From assembly GCA_937951455.1 (NCBI GenBank), contig CALFBU010000171.1, positions 1-11,075 of the forward strand: a stretch of DNA of 11,075 bases, in the 5' to 3' direction. Under the pieces are notes generated by a model that was given only the letters and a program-made list of their open reading frames with translations, made no database searches and had not been told where the DNA came from. Positions within the stretch are counted from its first letter, which is position 1. The number at the start of each line of letters is the position of its first letter. This stretch comes from an uncultured Rhizobiaceae group bacterium (lineage in GTDB: Bacteria > Pseudomonadota > Alphaproteobacteria > Rhizobiales > Rhizobiaceae). Below are positions 1 to 7,034 of this stretch, piece by piece. A program made the position numbers and the translations under genes.

Positions 1-629
1 CCAAACAAGCCATGGGTGTTGGAACCGCAGGTTATACCGCCATGCTTTGCGTTATGGCGCTGGAGCGCTATGGCATTACACCGGCATCAGGTCCAATCGT
101 TGTAACAGGTGCAAACGGCGGCGTTGGTTCGGTGGCTATCTCAATTCTTTCAAAGCTTGGTTATCATGTCATTGCCTCTACAGGTCGTGTAGATGAGAGT
201 GATTTCCTCAAGGAACTGGGTGCAAATGAAATCATAGACCGTGCAGAACTTTCCGAAGCGGGCAGGCCGCTGGGCAAGGAGCGTTGGGCGGGTGGTGTTG
301 ATGCGGTGGGTTCCCACACATTGGCAAACCTCTTGGCACAAACAAATTATGGTGGTGCAGTTGCAGCCTGTGGTTTGGCGCAAGGGTTTGATCTGCCCGC
401 AACGGTAATGCCTTTCATTCTCCGTGGTGTTGCATTGTTAGGCGTGGATTCAGTCATGGCTTCAAAAGAGTTGCGCAAGGAAGCGTGGAGCAGAATTGCC
501 ACGGATCTGGATATGAGCAAACTTGAAGCGCTGACGACTGAAATAGGCTTTGATGATATCATCCAGACTGCAACAGACATTGTTGACGGCAAAGTGCGTG
601 GACGCGTTATTGTTGATATCAATGCATAA
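1..629 (+). CDS. acuI: Acrylyl-CoA reductase (NADPH), YhdH/AcuI family; 3' part, 5' end outside window
   Basis: This is the C-terminal ~208 residues of a medium-chain dehydrogenase/reductase. The reading frame is open from base 3 and runs to a TAA at 627-629; the N-terminal catalytic part lies left of the window. The Rossmann segment VVTGANGGVGS carries the glycine-rich NADPH-binding pattern and is followed by KLGYHVIASTGR, as in E. coli YhdH. Further family hallmarks are NYGGAVAACGLAQGFDLPAT, VMPFILRGV and the terminal GRVIVDI. Family members reduce acrylyl-CoA to propionyl-CoA with NADPH, which detoxifies acrylyl-CoA formed from 3-hydroxypropionate or DMSP breakdown. The enzyme is cytosolic. 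The regB gene starts 20 bases downstream on the same strand with no terminator between, so the two may share a transcript. Membership of the family is clear; the exact substrate is inferred from the family. Confidence 0.88.
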   Translation, partial: KQAMGVGTAGYTAMLCVMALERYGITPASGPIVVTGANGGVGSVAISILSKLGYHVIASTGRVDESDFLKELGANEIIDRAELSEAGRPLGKERWAGGVDAVGSHTLANLLAQTNYGGAVAACGLAQGFDLPATVMPFILRGVALLGVDSVMASKELRKEAWSRIATDLDMSKLEALTTEIGFDDIIQTATDIVDGKVRGRVIVDINA

Positions 630-649
630 GCCTCTTTAGGGAGTAGCCT

Positions 650-1954
650 TTGGCGCTTGCAGAACTTACGGAGATAAATCAGGGCGGCCCAAGCCATAAC
701 TTGCGCCTCAAAACGCTTATTAATGTCAGATGGCTTGCGGTACTCGGGCAGTCTGCTGCTGTGTTTGCCGTATGGCAATTGCTTGAATTTAATTTCGAAC
801 CGGTATTTTGTTTTGCACTGATATCGGTTTCGATTTTTCTAAATCTATTGCTCAAGTTTAGATATCCCCCAAACCAGCGCCTTTCCTCTCGCGCTTCAGC
901 AGCCCTGCTTGCTTATGATGTGGTGCAGCTGGCCGCTCTGCTGTTTTTAACGGGTGGTTTGCAAAATCCGTTTTCATTTTTACTGCTCGTGCCCGTAGTT
1001 ATTTCTGCTACGGCCCTGTCCAACAAATACACATTGTCGTTAGGCTTACTGGCGATATTCTGCACGACCTTTCTGGCTTTTTTTCACCTGCCGCTGCCAT
1101 GGCTTGATGGTGTGACTTTGCAATTGCCCAATATCTACATTGCGGGCATGTGGATTGCGGTGATTTCCAGTCTTTCATTTACGGCAATCTACGCTTTTCG
1201 TGTGGCGGATGAAGCTCGCAAATTGTCTGATGCGCTTACCGCAACCGAATTGGTACTCCAACGTGAACAACATTTATCAAACCTGGATGGACTGGCAGCC
1301 GCTGCCGCCCACGAATTGGGCACGCCACTGGCGACAATAGCACTTGTGTCCAAAGAGATGACGCGTGAGCTTGAACAAGGCTCAACACTTTATGAAGATG
1401 CTGCCTTGTTGAGAAGTCAGGCAGAAAGGTGTCGCGATATCCTGCAAAAACTAACCTCTCTTTCAACAGAAGGCGACCGCCATATTGGGACAATGCCGTT
1501 TACAGCCTTGATGGAAGAAATCGCTGAACCGCACCGAAATTTTGGCGTATCCGTACTGGTCAAAAAACCAGAAGGACGACGTGTCCCTGATTGTATAAGG
1601 AACCCTGGAATTTTATATGGCCTAGGTAACATCGTAGAAAATTCAGTTGATTATGCGGATGAAAATGTAGCGCTTGAAACCGGCTGGGATGAAGAGACCA
1701 TTTGGGTCAAGGTCATGGATGATGGGCGTGGTTTTGATGATGAGGTTCTGGCAAGAATTGGCGAACCGTTCGTCACCAGACGCTCACGATCAACGCAGAG
1801 TGGTGGATTGGGTCTTGGTCTGTTTATTGCAAAAACCTTATTGGAGCGTAGCGGTGCCACACTTACTTTTGGTTCAGATAGGCAGAGCCAGTTTAGCGGA
1901 GCTTGTGTCCATATCAGTTGGCCAAGAGAAGCTTTGGAAGCTAAAAATAGATGA
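650..1954 (+). CDS. regB: Redox-sensing membrane histidine kinase RegB/PrrB/ActS
   Basis: This 434-residue kinase is the sensor of the global RegB/RegA system, which controls respiration, carbon and nitrogen assimilation and redox balance in alphaproteobacteria. About six hydrophobic segments fill residues ~25-185. The RegB-specific quinone-site signature GGLQNPF is at 102-108. The H-box AAAAAHELGTPLATI holds the phospho-accepting His221. The redox-active cysteine of the family is present as Cys261 in AERCRDIL. The ATPase domain shows an N-box around Asn331, DDGRGF at 357-362 and GGLGLGLFIA at 385-394. No key residue is missing. The start is TTG, supported by AGGGAG at 638-643 six bases upstream and by the lack of any in-frame ATG before residue 167. 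The gene follows acuI closely and precedes regA by 79 bases. Confidence 0.95.
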   Translation: MALAELTEINQGGPSHNLRLKTLINVRWLAVLGQSAAVFAVWQLLEFNFEPVFCFALISVSIFLNLLLKFRYPPNQRLSSRASAALLAYDVVQLAALLFLTGGLQNPFSFLLLVPVVISATALSNKYTLSLGLLAIFCTTFLAFFHLPLPWLDGVTLQLPNIYIAGMWIAVISSLSFTAIYAFRVADEARKLSDALTATELVLQREQHLSNLDGLAAAAAHELGTPLATIALVSKEMTRELEQGSTLYEDAALLRSQAERCRDILQKLTSLSTEGDRHIGTMPFTALMEEIAEPHRNFGVSVLVKKPEGRRVPDCIRNPGILYGLGNIVENSVDYADENVALETGWDEETIWVKVMDDGRGFDDEVLARIGEPFVTRRSRSTQSGGLGLGLFIAKTLLERSGATLTFGSDRQSQFSGACVHISWPREALEAKNR

Positions 1955-1975
1955 CAAAATTACAATGCCAGACCT

Positions 1976-2008
1976 TTGACAAATGGGGTTTGGTGACCCA
2001 CATACTAT
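1976..2008 (+). promoter_or_regulatory. Possible regA promoter
   Basis: A perfect TTGACA at 1976-1981 lies in the regB-regA gap. Possible -10 elements are CATACT (2001-2006, spacer 19) or TACTAT (2003-2008, spacer 21), both longer than the ideal 17 bases. Transcription would begin about 20 bases before the regA ATG at 2034. If real, regA could be expressed apart from regB, and the first in-frame ATG at 1983 would lie within the promoter and so not be used. The weak spacing keeps this tentative. Confidence 0.28.
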
Positions 2009-2033
2009 TAAAATAAATCAAAAAGTATTTGAA

Positions 2034-2594
2034 ATGACAGACATAAACCAATTACCTGAAGAGATAGGCGAAAATAATAATTTGCTTATCGTGGACGATG
2101 ACAGACCGTTTCTACAAAGATTGGCGCGTGCCATGGAGACGAGAGGTTTTTCCGTTGAGACAGCGGAAAGTGTTGCCGAGGGCATGGCCAAGATTAAAAT
2201 CGGTGCGCCTGATTTTGCGGTCGTCGACATGCGCTTGAACGATGGCAACGGGTTGGATGTGATTGAAGGCATTCGCAATGTGAAACCCAATTGCAAAGCG
2301 ATCATTCTCACTGGCTACGGCAATATAGCAACCGCGGTGACCGCTGTAAAAATGGGTGCAATTGATTATCTGGCAAAACCTGCAGATGCCGATGATGTTT
2401 ATACAGCTTTGATGCGCAAACCATCGGACAAGGCGGATCCGCCAGAAAATCCGATGTCGGCAGACCGTGTGCGCTGGGAGCATATTCAACGCGTTTATGA
2501 ACTTTGCGATCGCAATGTTTCTGAAACTGCAAGACGTTTGAACATGCATCGCAGAACGCTTCAGCGCATATTGGCTAAACGCGCACCACGCTAA
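2034..2594 (+). CDS. regA: Response regulator RegA/PrrA/ActR
   Basis: This 186-residue DNA-binding partner of RegB has a receiver domain (residues ~16-125) with the acidic pocket Asp21/Asp22, phospho-acceptor Asp65 in VVDMRLNDGNG, Thr93 and Lys115 in YLAKP. A proline-bearing linker (PPENP, 136-140) leads to a short Fis-type helix-turn-helix at ~145-186. That HTH, with NVSETARRLNMHRRTLQR, is close to invariant across RegA proteins. The total length matches the usual ~180-190 residues. I chose the ATG at 2034 over the upstream ATG at 1983. The 17 extra residues would be unusual, and the TTGACA at 1976 suggests transcription starts after 1983. Neither start has a strong Shine-Dalgarno. Phosphorylated RegA typically activates or represses photosynthesis, oxidase, carbon- and nitrogen-fixation genes; the targets here cannot be seen. 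It ends nine bases from the convergent mmcB. Confidence 0.94.
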   Translation: MTDINQLPEEIGENNNLLIVDDDRPFLQRLARAMETRGFSVETAESVAEGMAKIKIGAPDFAVVDMRLNDGNGLDVIEGIRNVKPNCKAIILTGYGNIATAVTAVKMGAIDYLAKPADADDVYTALMRKPSDKADPPENPMSADRVRWEHIQRVYELCDRNVSETARRLNMHRRTLQRILAKRAPR

Positions 2595-2603
2595 GTATTA
2601 AGC

Positions 2604-3095
2604 CTACTCAATTGCATTTTCTGTAAATTGCTCATGAAGCGTTAGTCGCTTTGTGCGCAGTGCAGCACTTCTGGCAAATCGCAAGGTGAGCGCTTTTCGT
2701 GTGGCAGGTGCCAGTCTTTCGGTTGGCGCTTCACGCATAACTTCGCATCCGTGTTCATCTGCAAACACAAAGCCTTCGTCTTCAGGAAAAATTTCCATAG
2801 GCACACTGGGATGTGTGACGAAATAAAACTTGTCACAAAAGGCTTTATACTCATGCCATTTGGTATCTACCTGAAAATCCGCAATTGAGGATTTAATCTC
2901 AAAGATAATAATCTCGCCCTTGCGATTAAGCGAAACGAGGTCAGCCCGCCTGCTATTCGATAAAGTCAACTCAGGCAAAAACACAAGATCACTCTCGGCA
3001 AACCCTTTGATAACCCCACGGCGAATGACCATTGCCATCTCGGATTGGCGCCCATCAAACCCGTCTTCACCTTGATTAATAGATACGATCGGCAT
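2604..3095 (-). CDS. mmcB: MmcB family DNA repair protein (PD-(D/E)XK nuclease-like)
   Basis: The predicted protein has 163 residues. It matches the MmcB family of alphaproteobacteria, named for mitomycin C resistance in Caulobacter and proposed to act as a nuclease in DNA damage repair. Visible marks are DGRQSEMAMVIRRG near residues 14-27, LPELTLSNSRRADLV with Asp52, and IFEIKSS with the E-x-K pair Glu66/Lys68. Together these give the D...ExK core of PD-(D/E)XK nucleases. THPSVPMEIFPEDEGFVFAD (94-113) is also family-typical. I take the ATG at 3095 (MPIV...), which matches the usual family N-terminus. The ATG at 3116 would add seven residues and is possible. An open frame reaching back to 3278 would run into the divergent transpeptidase gene and is unlikely to be coding. 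The nuclease activity itself is inferred. Confidence 0.83.
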   Translation of the reverse strand: MPIVSINQGEDGFDGRQSEMAMVIRRGVIKGFAESDLVFLPELTLSNSRRADLVSLNRKGEIIIFEIKSSIADFQVDTKWHEYKAFCDKFYFVTHPSVPMEIFPEDEGFVFADEHGCEVMREAPTERLAPATRKALTLRFARSAALRTKRLTLHEQFTENAIE

Positions 3096-3116
3096 TACAA
3101 AAACTTCTTTTTTCAT

Positions 3117-3134
3117 TGTTGCCCGTTTGCAACA
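3117..3134. repeat. Inverted repeat upstream of mmcB
   Basis: A perfect 6-base inverted repeat TGTTGC / GCAACA with a 6-base spacer sits 22 bases upstream of the chosen mmcB start, inside the 167-base divergent region shared with the L,D-transpeptidase gene. It could be an operator. It does not match the direct-repeat SOS box GTTC-N7-GTTC of alphaproteobacteria. If the upstream ATG at 3116 is used, the repeat would cover the ribosome-binding region. The rest of 3096-3262 shows no clear promoter pair. Confidence 0.3.
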
Positions 3135-3262
3135 TTTCTTCTGCACACGGGTCAAGTTCCAAAATTTCATTTGCGAATCATGGCCGTTTGTTGAATTAAG
3201 TTTACAAGAGTTACTCTGTCGCCCCAAATCCAAAGGCAGAATAATCAATTGAGGCAGATCAA

Positions 3263-3889
3263 ATGAATAGACGTGCATTCACATTATCACTCTTATCAAC
3301 TGTTGCTTTGGCAAGTTGTTCTTCAATTTCAAGAGACCCAACACGCGAATTTAGAGCAGATTATGCAGCGCGTGTAGATGGGGGTTTTAAACTTCCCGCT
3401 ATCCCACTTAAGAAAGTGGATAAAGAATTTCTCCGCCAGATTGTAGACTACAACACAAAAGAACGCCCAGGTACGGTCATCGTTGATGTGCCAGCGCGTC
3501 ATTTATATCTTGTCCAGCCTGGCGGCAAGGCTGTACGTTATGGCGTTGGCGTGGGCAAGCAAGGTTTTGCATGGTCTGGCAATGCACGCATCGGCTGGAA
3601 GCGCGAATGGCCAACATGGACACCACCTGCTCCAATGATCAGACGCAGACCGGAATTGGCAAAATGGCGCAAAGGCATGCCGCCAGGTCTTACAAATCCT
3701 CTGGGTCCGCGTGCGCTATATCTAACGAAGGGTGGCCGCGATACGCTTTACCGCCTGCACGGAACACCGGAATGGTGGTCAATCGGCAAGGCGGTTTCTT
3801 CTGGCTGTATTCGTTTGATGAACCAGGACATCATCGATCTTCATGCACGGGTGAAACCGGGTGCAAAGGTAATCGTCAAACAAACGTAA
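3263..3889 (+). CDS. L,D-transpeptidase (YkuD/ErfK family), predicted lipoprotein
   Basis: This 208-residue envelope protein starts with MNRRAFTLSLLSTVALASC, a signal peptide ending in the lipobox LASC, so Cys19 is probably lipidated. The catalytic YkuD domain covers ~70-206. It includes TVIVDVPARHLYLV (71-84), His166 in LHGT and the nucleophile Cys182 in SSGCIRL. These enzymes form 3-3 cross-links in peptidoglycan or attach proteins to it, using a tetrapeptide donor; which reaction occurs here cannot be told from sequence. The motif reads SSGC rather than the textbook SHGC, a variant that is common in alphaproteobacterial members. The ATG has GAGG at 3251-3254, eight bases upstream. The gene is divergent from mmcB and ends 19 bases before a strong terminator, so it appears to be monocistronic. 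Confidence 0.92.
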   Translation: MNRRAFTLSLLSTVALASCSSISRDPTREFRADYAARVDGGFKLPAIPLKKVDKEFLRQIVDYNTKERPGTVIVDVPARHLYLVQPGGKAVRYGVGVGKQGFAWSGNARIGWKREWPTWTPPAPMIRRRPELAKWRKGMPPGLTNPLGPRALYLTKGGRDTLYRLHGTPEWWSIGKAVSSGCIRLMNQDIIDLHARVKPGAKVIVKQT

Positions 3890-3908
3890 CCAATTCGAAA
3901 TTGAATAT

Positions 3909-3939
3909 AAAAAACCCCGCCTTTTGAGCGGGGTTTTTT
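3909..3939. terminator. Bidirectional intrinsic terminator
   Basis: A perfect 12-base-pair stem (AAAAAACCCCGC paired with GCGGGGTTTTTT) closes a 7-base loop. The A-tract on one side and T-tract on the other let it work on both strands. It lies between the convergent stops of the L,D-transpeptidase gene (3889) and glcB (3961), at 19 and 21 bases respectively, and presumably ends both transcripts. Confidence 0.95.
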
Positions 3940-3960
3940 ATTGGTTCATAGTTTTATGAT

Positions 3961-6129
3961 TTAAGCATTAGCTGCTTTAAATTCCAAACGCTTGCGGTGA
4001 AGCACTGGCTCTGTATAGCCAGAAGGTTGAATGTCGCCTTCAAAGACCAGTTCACATGCCGCCTGAAACGCAACGGAATTATCAAAGTCCGGTGACATAT
4101 TGCGGTATTCAGGATCACCAGCATTTTGCCCGTCCACAACACCTGCCATACGTTTCAAGGTTTCCATAACTTGCTCTTTGTTTGTGATGCCGTGCTTTAA
4201 CCAGTTCGCAATATGCTGTGTCGAAATACGAAGCGTTGCGCGATCTTCCATAAGACCAACATTGTTAATGTCAGGCACTTTGGAACAGCCAACGCCCTGC
4301 TCTACCCAGCGCACCATGTAACCCAGAATACCTTGCGCATTGTTATCCAACTCGTTTTGAATATCCTCGGGCGACCAGTTTGGACGAATGGCAACCGGAA
4401 TGGTCAGAATGTCATCAAGTTTTGCACGGCCTCTGGTCGAGATTTTGGATTGTTCTTCCGCAACGTTGACCTGATGATAGTGTGTCGAGTGAAGCGTCGC
4501 AGCCGTTGGTGACGGAACCCAGGCACAGTTTGCACCCGCTTTTGGATGACCAATTTTCTGCTCCAACATGTCGGCCATGAGATCTGGCATTGCCCACATA
4601 CCCTTTCCGATTTGTGCATGGCCTGAAAGGCCACACTCAAGACCAATGTCCACATTCCAGTCTTCATAAGCTGAAATCCAGGCTGCACCCTTCATGTCCG
4701 CTTTTCGAAGCATAGGACCCGCCAACATTGAGGTATGAATTTCATCTCCAGTGCGATCTAGGAAGCCTGTATTGATGAACACAACACGTTCTTTGGCAGC
4801 TCGAATACATTCTTTAAGGTTTGCTGTGGTACGGCGCTCTTCATCCATAATGCCCATCTTGAGCGTATCGGGATTCATGCCCAAAGCCTGTTCAACACGG
4901 CCAAAGATTTCAACTGCGAAAGCAACTTCTTCAGGACCATGCATTTTTGGTTTCACAATATACATGGAACCTTCGCGTGAATTGCCCTTGCGACCATTTT
5001 CGCCCAGGTCATGCAGCGCGATCATGGCGGTCATCATGCAATCCATAATGCCTTCCGGAATTTCCTTGCCACCGTCAAAGGTAATGGCAGGGTTGGTCAT
5101 CAGGTGGCCAACATTACGAACCAGTAGAAGCGAGCGCCCTGCCAGCGTGAAAGTTTTGCCATTGCCAGCTGTGTATACACGGTCAGGATTAAGCTTTCGC
5201 GTAATGACAGTGCCGCCTTTTTCAAAGCTCTCAGATAAATCGCCTTTCATGAGACCAAGCCAGTTTTGGTAAGCTAAAACCTTGTCCTCACCATCAACGG
5301 CTGCAACAGAATCTTCACAGTCACAAATGGTGGTAAGAGCTGATTCCAAAACCACATCGGCAATGTTTGCCTTGTCCGTTTTGCCAATCGGATGGTCAGC
5401 ATCAATGATGATGTCAGCATGCAGGCCATTGCGTTTGACGAGTACAGATGTTGGGTTTGAAGCCTCCCCTTGAAAACCAACAAACTGCGCAGGGTTTGAA
5501 AGCCCTACTGTTTTGCCGCCTTCAAGTGTGATGTGCAATTCACCGTCAACAACTTCGAGTTTGGTCGCATCGCTCCATGAGCCATCCAGTGGCACAGATT
5601 TGTTTAGGAAGTCACGCGCCCATGCAATAACCTTATCGCCGCGCTTTGGATTGTATGCCTTGCCTTTTTCTGCACCGCCCTCGTCCGAGATGGCGTCAGT
5701 GCCATAAAGCGCATCATATAAGGAACCCCAACGTGCGTTGGCTGCGTTCAATGCGTAGCGGGCATTCATGATCGGCACAACCAGCTGCGGCCCGGCAACC
5801 ATGGCAATTTCAGGGTCTACATTCGACGTATCGACCGAAAATTTCCCACCCTCAGGAACAAGATAACCGATGTCTGTCAGAAACTTTTTATAGTCCTCAA
5901 GATTATAGTTGGTGCTATTTGTTTTATAGTACTCATCCATTTTTGCCTGAAGCTCATCGCGCTTTTCAAGCAAGGATACGTTTTTTGGAGCAAGGTCAGT
6001 TACAAGCTTTTCAAGATCAGCCCAGAATTTGTCCTGGTCAATGCCGGTACCGGGAAGTGCTTGTTCATTTACAAAGGCATAAAGCCCACTATCAACATTT
6101 AATCCGCCTACATTAATACGATCTGACAT
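3961..6129 (-). CDS. glcB: Malate synthase G
   Basis: This 722-residue cytosolic enzyme condenses glyoxylate with acetyl-CoA to malate, serving the glyoxylate cycle and glycolate use. The length equals that of isoform G (E. coli 723), well above isoform A (~530). Conserved active-site regions are visible. They include Arg338 in VRNVGH, Glu430 in MDEERRT and Asp458 in GFLDRTGDE, the Mg2+/glyoxylate pocket. [10 protein letters not shown] carries Cys615, and [11 protein letters not shown] contains the catalytic-base aspartate Asp629. The N-terminal clasp and C-terminal plug ([10 protein letters not shown] onward) are complete. The ATG is preceded by AGGAG at a spacing of six. No aceA, glcDEF or glc regulator is in the window, so the gene stands alone, convergent to the transpeptidase and divergent from hsp20. 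Possible control elements upstream are described separately. Confidence 0.97.
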   Translation of the reverse strand: MSDRINVGGLNVDSGLYAFVNEQALPGTGIDQDKFWADLEKLVTDLAPKNVSLLEKRDELQAKMDEYYKTNSTNYNLEDYKKFLTDIGYLVPEGGKFSVDTSNVDPEIAMVAGPQLVVPIMNARYALNAANARWGSLYDALYGTDAISDEGGAEKGKAYNPKRGDKVIAWARDFLNKSVPLDGSWSDATKLEVVDGELHITLEGGKTVGLSNPAQFVGFQGEASNPTSVLVKRNGLHADIIIDADHPIGKTDKANIADVVLESALTTICDCEDSVAAVDGEDKVLAYQNWLGLMKGDLSESFEKGGTVITRKLNPDRVYTAGNGKTFTLAGRSLLLVRNVGHLMTNPAITFDGGKEIPEGIMDCMMTAMIALHDLGENGRKGNSREGSMYIVKPKMHGPEEVAFAVEIFGRVEQALGMNPDTLKMGIMDEERRTTANLKECIRAAKERVVFINTGFLDRTGDEIHTSMLAGPMLRKADMKGAAWISAYEDWNVDIGLECGLSGHAQIGKGMWAMPDLMADMLEQKIGHPKAGANCAWVPSPTAATLHSTHYHQVNVAEEQSKISTRGRAKLDDILTIPVAIRPNWSPEDIQNELDNNAQGILGYMVRWVEQGVGCSKVPDINNVGLMEDRATLRISTQHIANWLKHGITNKEQVMETLKRMAGVVDGQNAGDPEYRNMSPDFDNSVAFQAACELVFEGDIQPSGYTEPVLHRKRLEFKAANA

Positions 6130-6155
6130 TGCTCACTCCTGAATTTGAATTTAGT

Positions 6156-6190
6156 TAGCCTTTGGCTATCAAATACCAGAATATTGTCAA
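6156..6190 (-). promoter_or_regulatory. Candidate glcB promoter/leader with small palindrome
   Basis: Read on the minus strand, TTGACA (6190-6185) is a perfect -35 hexamer lying 55 bases before the glcB ATG. No convincing -10 follows: the position 17 bases on reads AGCCAA. That same position is part of a 5-base inverted repeat TAGCC-AAA-GGCTA (6168-6156). The palindrome could be an operator over the -10 or a small leader hairpin. Support is weak. Confidence 0.25.
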
Positions 6191-6204
6191 TTTGGAGCAG
6201 ATAA

Positions 6205-6227
6205 GAAACATTATTTCCATTTAGGAA
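6205..6227. promoter_or_regulatory. IclR-box-like half site and TTTCC/GGAAA inverted repeat in the glcB-hsp20 gap
   Basis: On the glcB strand, TGGAAATAAT (6219-6210) matches the first ten positions of the E. coli IclR operator TGGAAATNATTTCCA. The other half is degenerate, so the 15-base window agrees at 10 of 14 fixed positions. Overlapping it is TTTCC-ATTTA-GGAAA (6214-6218 with 6224-6228 region), a separate 5-base inverted repeat. IclR-family repressors commonly control malate synthase genes, but no iclR gene is in the window, so function is inferred. Confidence 0.27.
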
Positions 6228-6261
6228 ACAATCGCGTTCTTTAACCAGAAAATAGATGAAT

Positions 6262-6290
6262 GTTGAACCTCAAACCTTGAGTACCCATAT
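6262..6290 (+). promoter_or_regulatory. Candidate RpoH (sigma-32) promoter of hsp20
   Basis: GTTGAA (6262-6267) resembles the heat-shock -35 CTTGAA. CCCATAT (6284-6290) matches the alphaproteobacterial -10 form CYTATNT at six of seven positions and also the E. coli CCCCATNT form. Spacing is right for RpoH: 18 bases from GTTG to CCCATAT. Transcription would start around 6297, leaving a leader of about 24 bases before the hsp20 ATG. Between the elements lies the palindrome CTCAA-ACC-TTGAG (6269-6281). Confidence 0.5.
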
Positions 6291-6320
6291 GTTTATCAGG
6301 ATAAACAATAGGAAAAGCTC

Positions 6321-6761
6321 ATGTCACGTATTGCAGGGTTTTCAAGCCCTTTATTACTGGGTTTTGATGAATTGGAACGCGTACTGACGCGCGCCACGAA
6401 AAGCGCCAACGATGGCTATCCGCCATATAATATTGAACGTTTGCAAACCCAGCCGGGTGAAAAGGGCGATCTGCTACGCATAACGCTTGCCGTTGCTGGA
6501 TTTCGCGAAGATGAGCTTGATATCAGCATTGAAGAAAACCAGCTGACGATTTCTGGCAAGCAAATTGACGATCAGGAACGTGTATTCTTGCATCGCGGCA
6601 TTGCAGCAAGGCAATTCCAACGCGCTTTTGTTCTGGCAGAAGGCATAGAAGTAAGTGGCGCAAATTTGGAAAATGGTCTTCTTGAGATTGATCTCATCCG
6701 AATTCAACCGGAAAGAATAATTCGCAAAATATCGATTAAATCAGGTGCAGAAAAGGAGTAG
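6321..6761 (+). CDS. Small heat-shock protein, Hsp20/alpha-crystallin family
   Basis: This 146-residue cytosolic holdase binds unfolding proteins during heat or other stress and hands them to DnaK/ClpB. YPPYNIERL (33-41) opens the alpha-crystallin domain, which runs to ~130 with ITLAVAGFREDELDI (54-68) and the family signature ANLENGLLEIDL (114-125). The C-terminal I-x-I anchor that docks into neighbouring subunits is present as ISI (137-139). AGGAAA at 6310-6315 is a good ribosome-binding site for the ATG. The gene is first in a two-gene operon with the DUF1150 gene four bases downstream. A candidate RpoH promoter lies just upstream. It belongs to the IbpA-like class common in Hyphomicrobiales, but a strain-level symbol is not assigned because several paralogues usually exist. 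Confidence 0.93.
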   Translation: MSRIAGFSSPLLLGFDELERVLTRATKSANDGYPPYNIERLQTQPGEKGDLLRITLAVAGFREDELDISIEENQLTISGKQIDDQERVFLHRGIAARQFQRAFVLAEGIEVSGANLENGLLEIDLIRIQPERIIRKISIKSGAEKE

Positions 6762-6765
6762 TTTT

Positions 6766-7023
6766 ATGTTCCATGATGTAGAATTGAATAATCAGGATGC
6801 AAAAAAGCTGGCGCAAATGGGCTCGAATGCAATTGCCTATATGCGTGAAATGACAACGGATGAGATTAGAACGGCCTTCCCACAAACGCCCGAACTCGAA
6901 GAAAATCAAACTTATTGGGCATTGTTTGGAGCAGATGGCGCGCCCCTGATGTTAGCCAGTGAGCGCGTTGATATCGCTTCATCCGCTTTTTATAATAATT
7001 TAAAGCCTGTGATGCCTAACTAA
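6766..7023 (+). CDS. DUF1150 family protein, function unknown
   Basis: This small 85-residue acidic protein is recognised by the DUF1150 pattern TYWALFGADGAPLMLASER (49-67) followed by a helical tail. It has no signal peptide or membrane segment and is presumably cytosolic. In alphaproteobacteria DUF1150 genes often sit directly behind a small heat-shock gene, as here, which suggests but does not prove a stress role. The ATG at 6766 is chosen because GGAG (6755-6758), embedded in the hsp20 stop region, lies seven bases before it. An in-frame ATG at 6745 lies inside hsp20, lacks a ribosome site and would add seven residues. The gene ends in tandem TAA codons, six bases before the tandem stops of the convergent hpf. 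Confidence 0.87.
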   Translation: MFHDVELNNQDAKKLAQMGSNAIAYMREMTTDEIRTAFPQTPELEENQTYWALFGADGAPLMLASERVDIASSAFYNNLKPVMPN

Positions 7024-7034
7024 TAAGGTTATTA
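7021..7034. repeat. Palindrome formed by tandem stops of two convergent genes
   Basis: TAATAA-GG-TTATTA is a 14-base inverted repeat. The plus-strand TAATAA is the doubled stop of the DUF1150 gene; the same sequence on the minus strand is the doubled stop of hpf. It is too AU-rich and short to act as a standard terminator, and no other terminator is visible between these genes. Confidence 0.6.

Noticed and set aside
347..778. 143-codon minus-strand open frame over acuI and regB
   Set aside because: It spans the ends of two clearly coding genes on the other strand and resembles no family I know.
3096..3262. Possible LexA/SOS box and EcfG-type (GGAAC...GTT) promoter before mmcB
   Set aside because: GTTC at 3156-3159 is followed seven bases later by TCAT, not GTTC. 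The GGAAC on the other strand is 22 bases from GTT, too far for an EcfG promoter.
3117..3278. N-terminal extension of mmcB up to 3278
   Set aside because: It would overlap the transpeptidase start and cover the intergenic region. The extra residues look non-coding and unlike MmcB, and no ribosome site supports it.
4751..5272. 173-codon plus-strand open frame inside glcB
   Set aside because: It lies antisense to a perfectly conserved malate synthase G, has low-complexity serine/arginine content and no ribosome site; it is a shadow frame.
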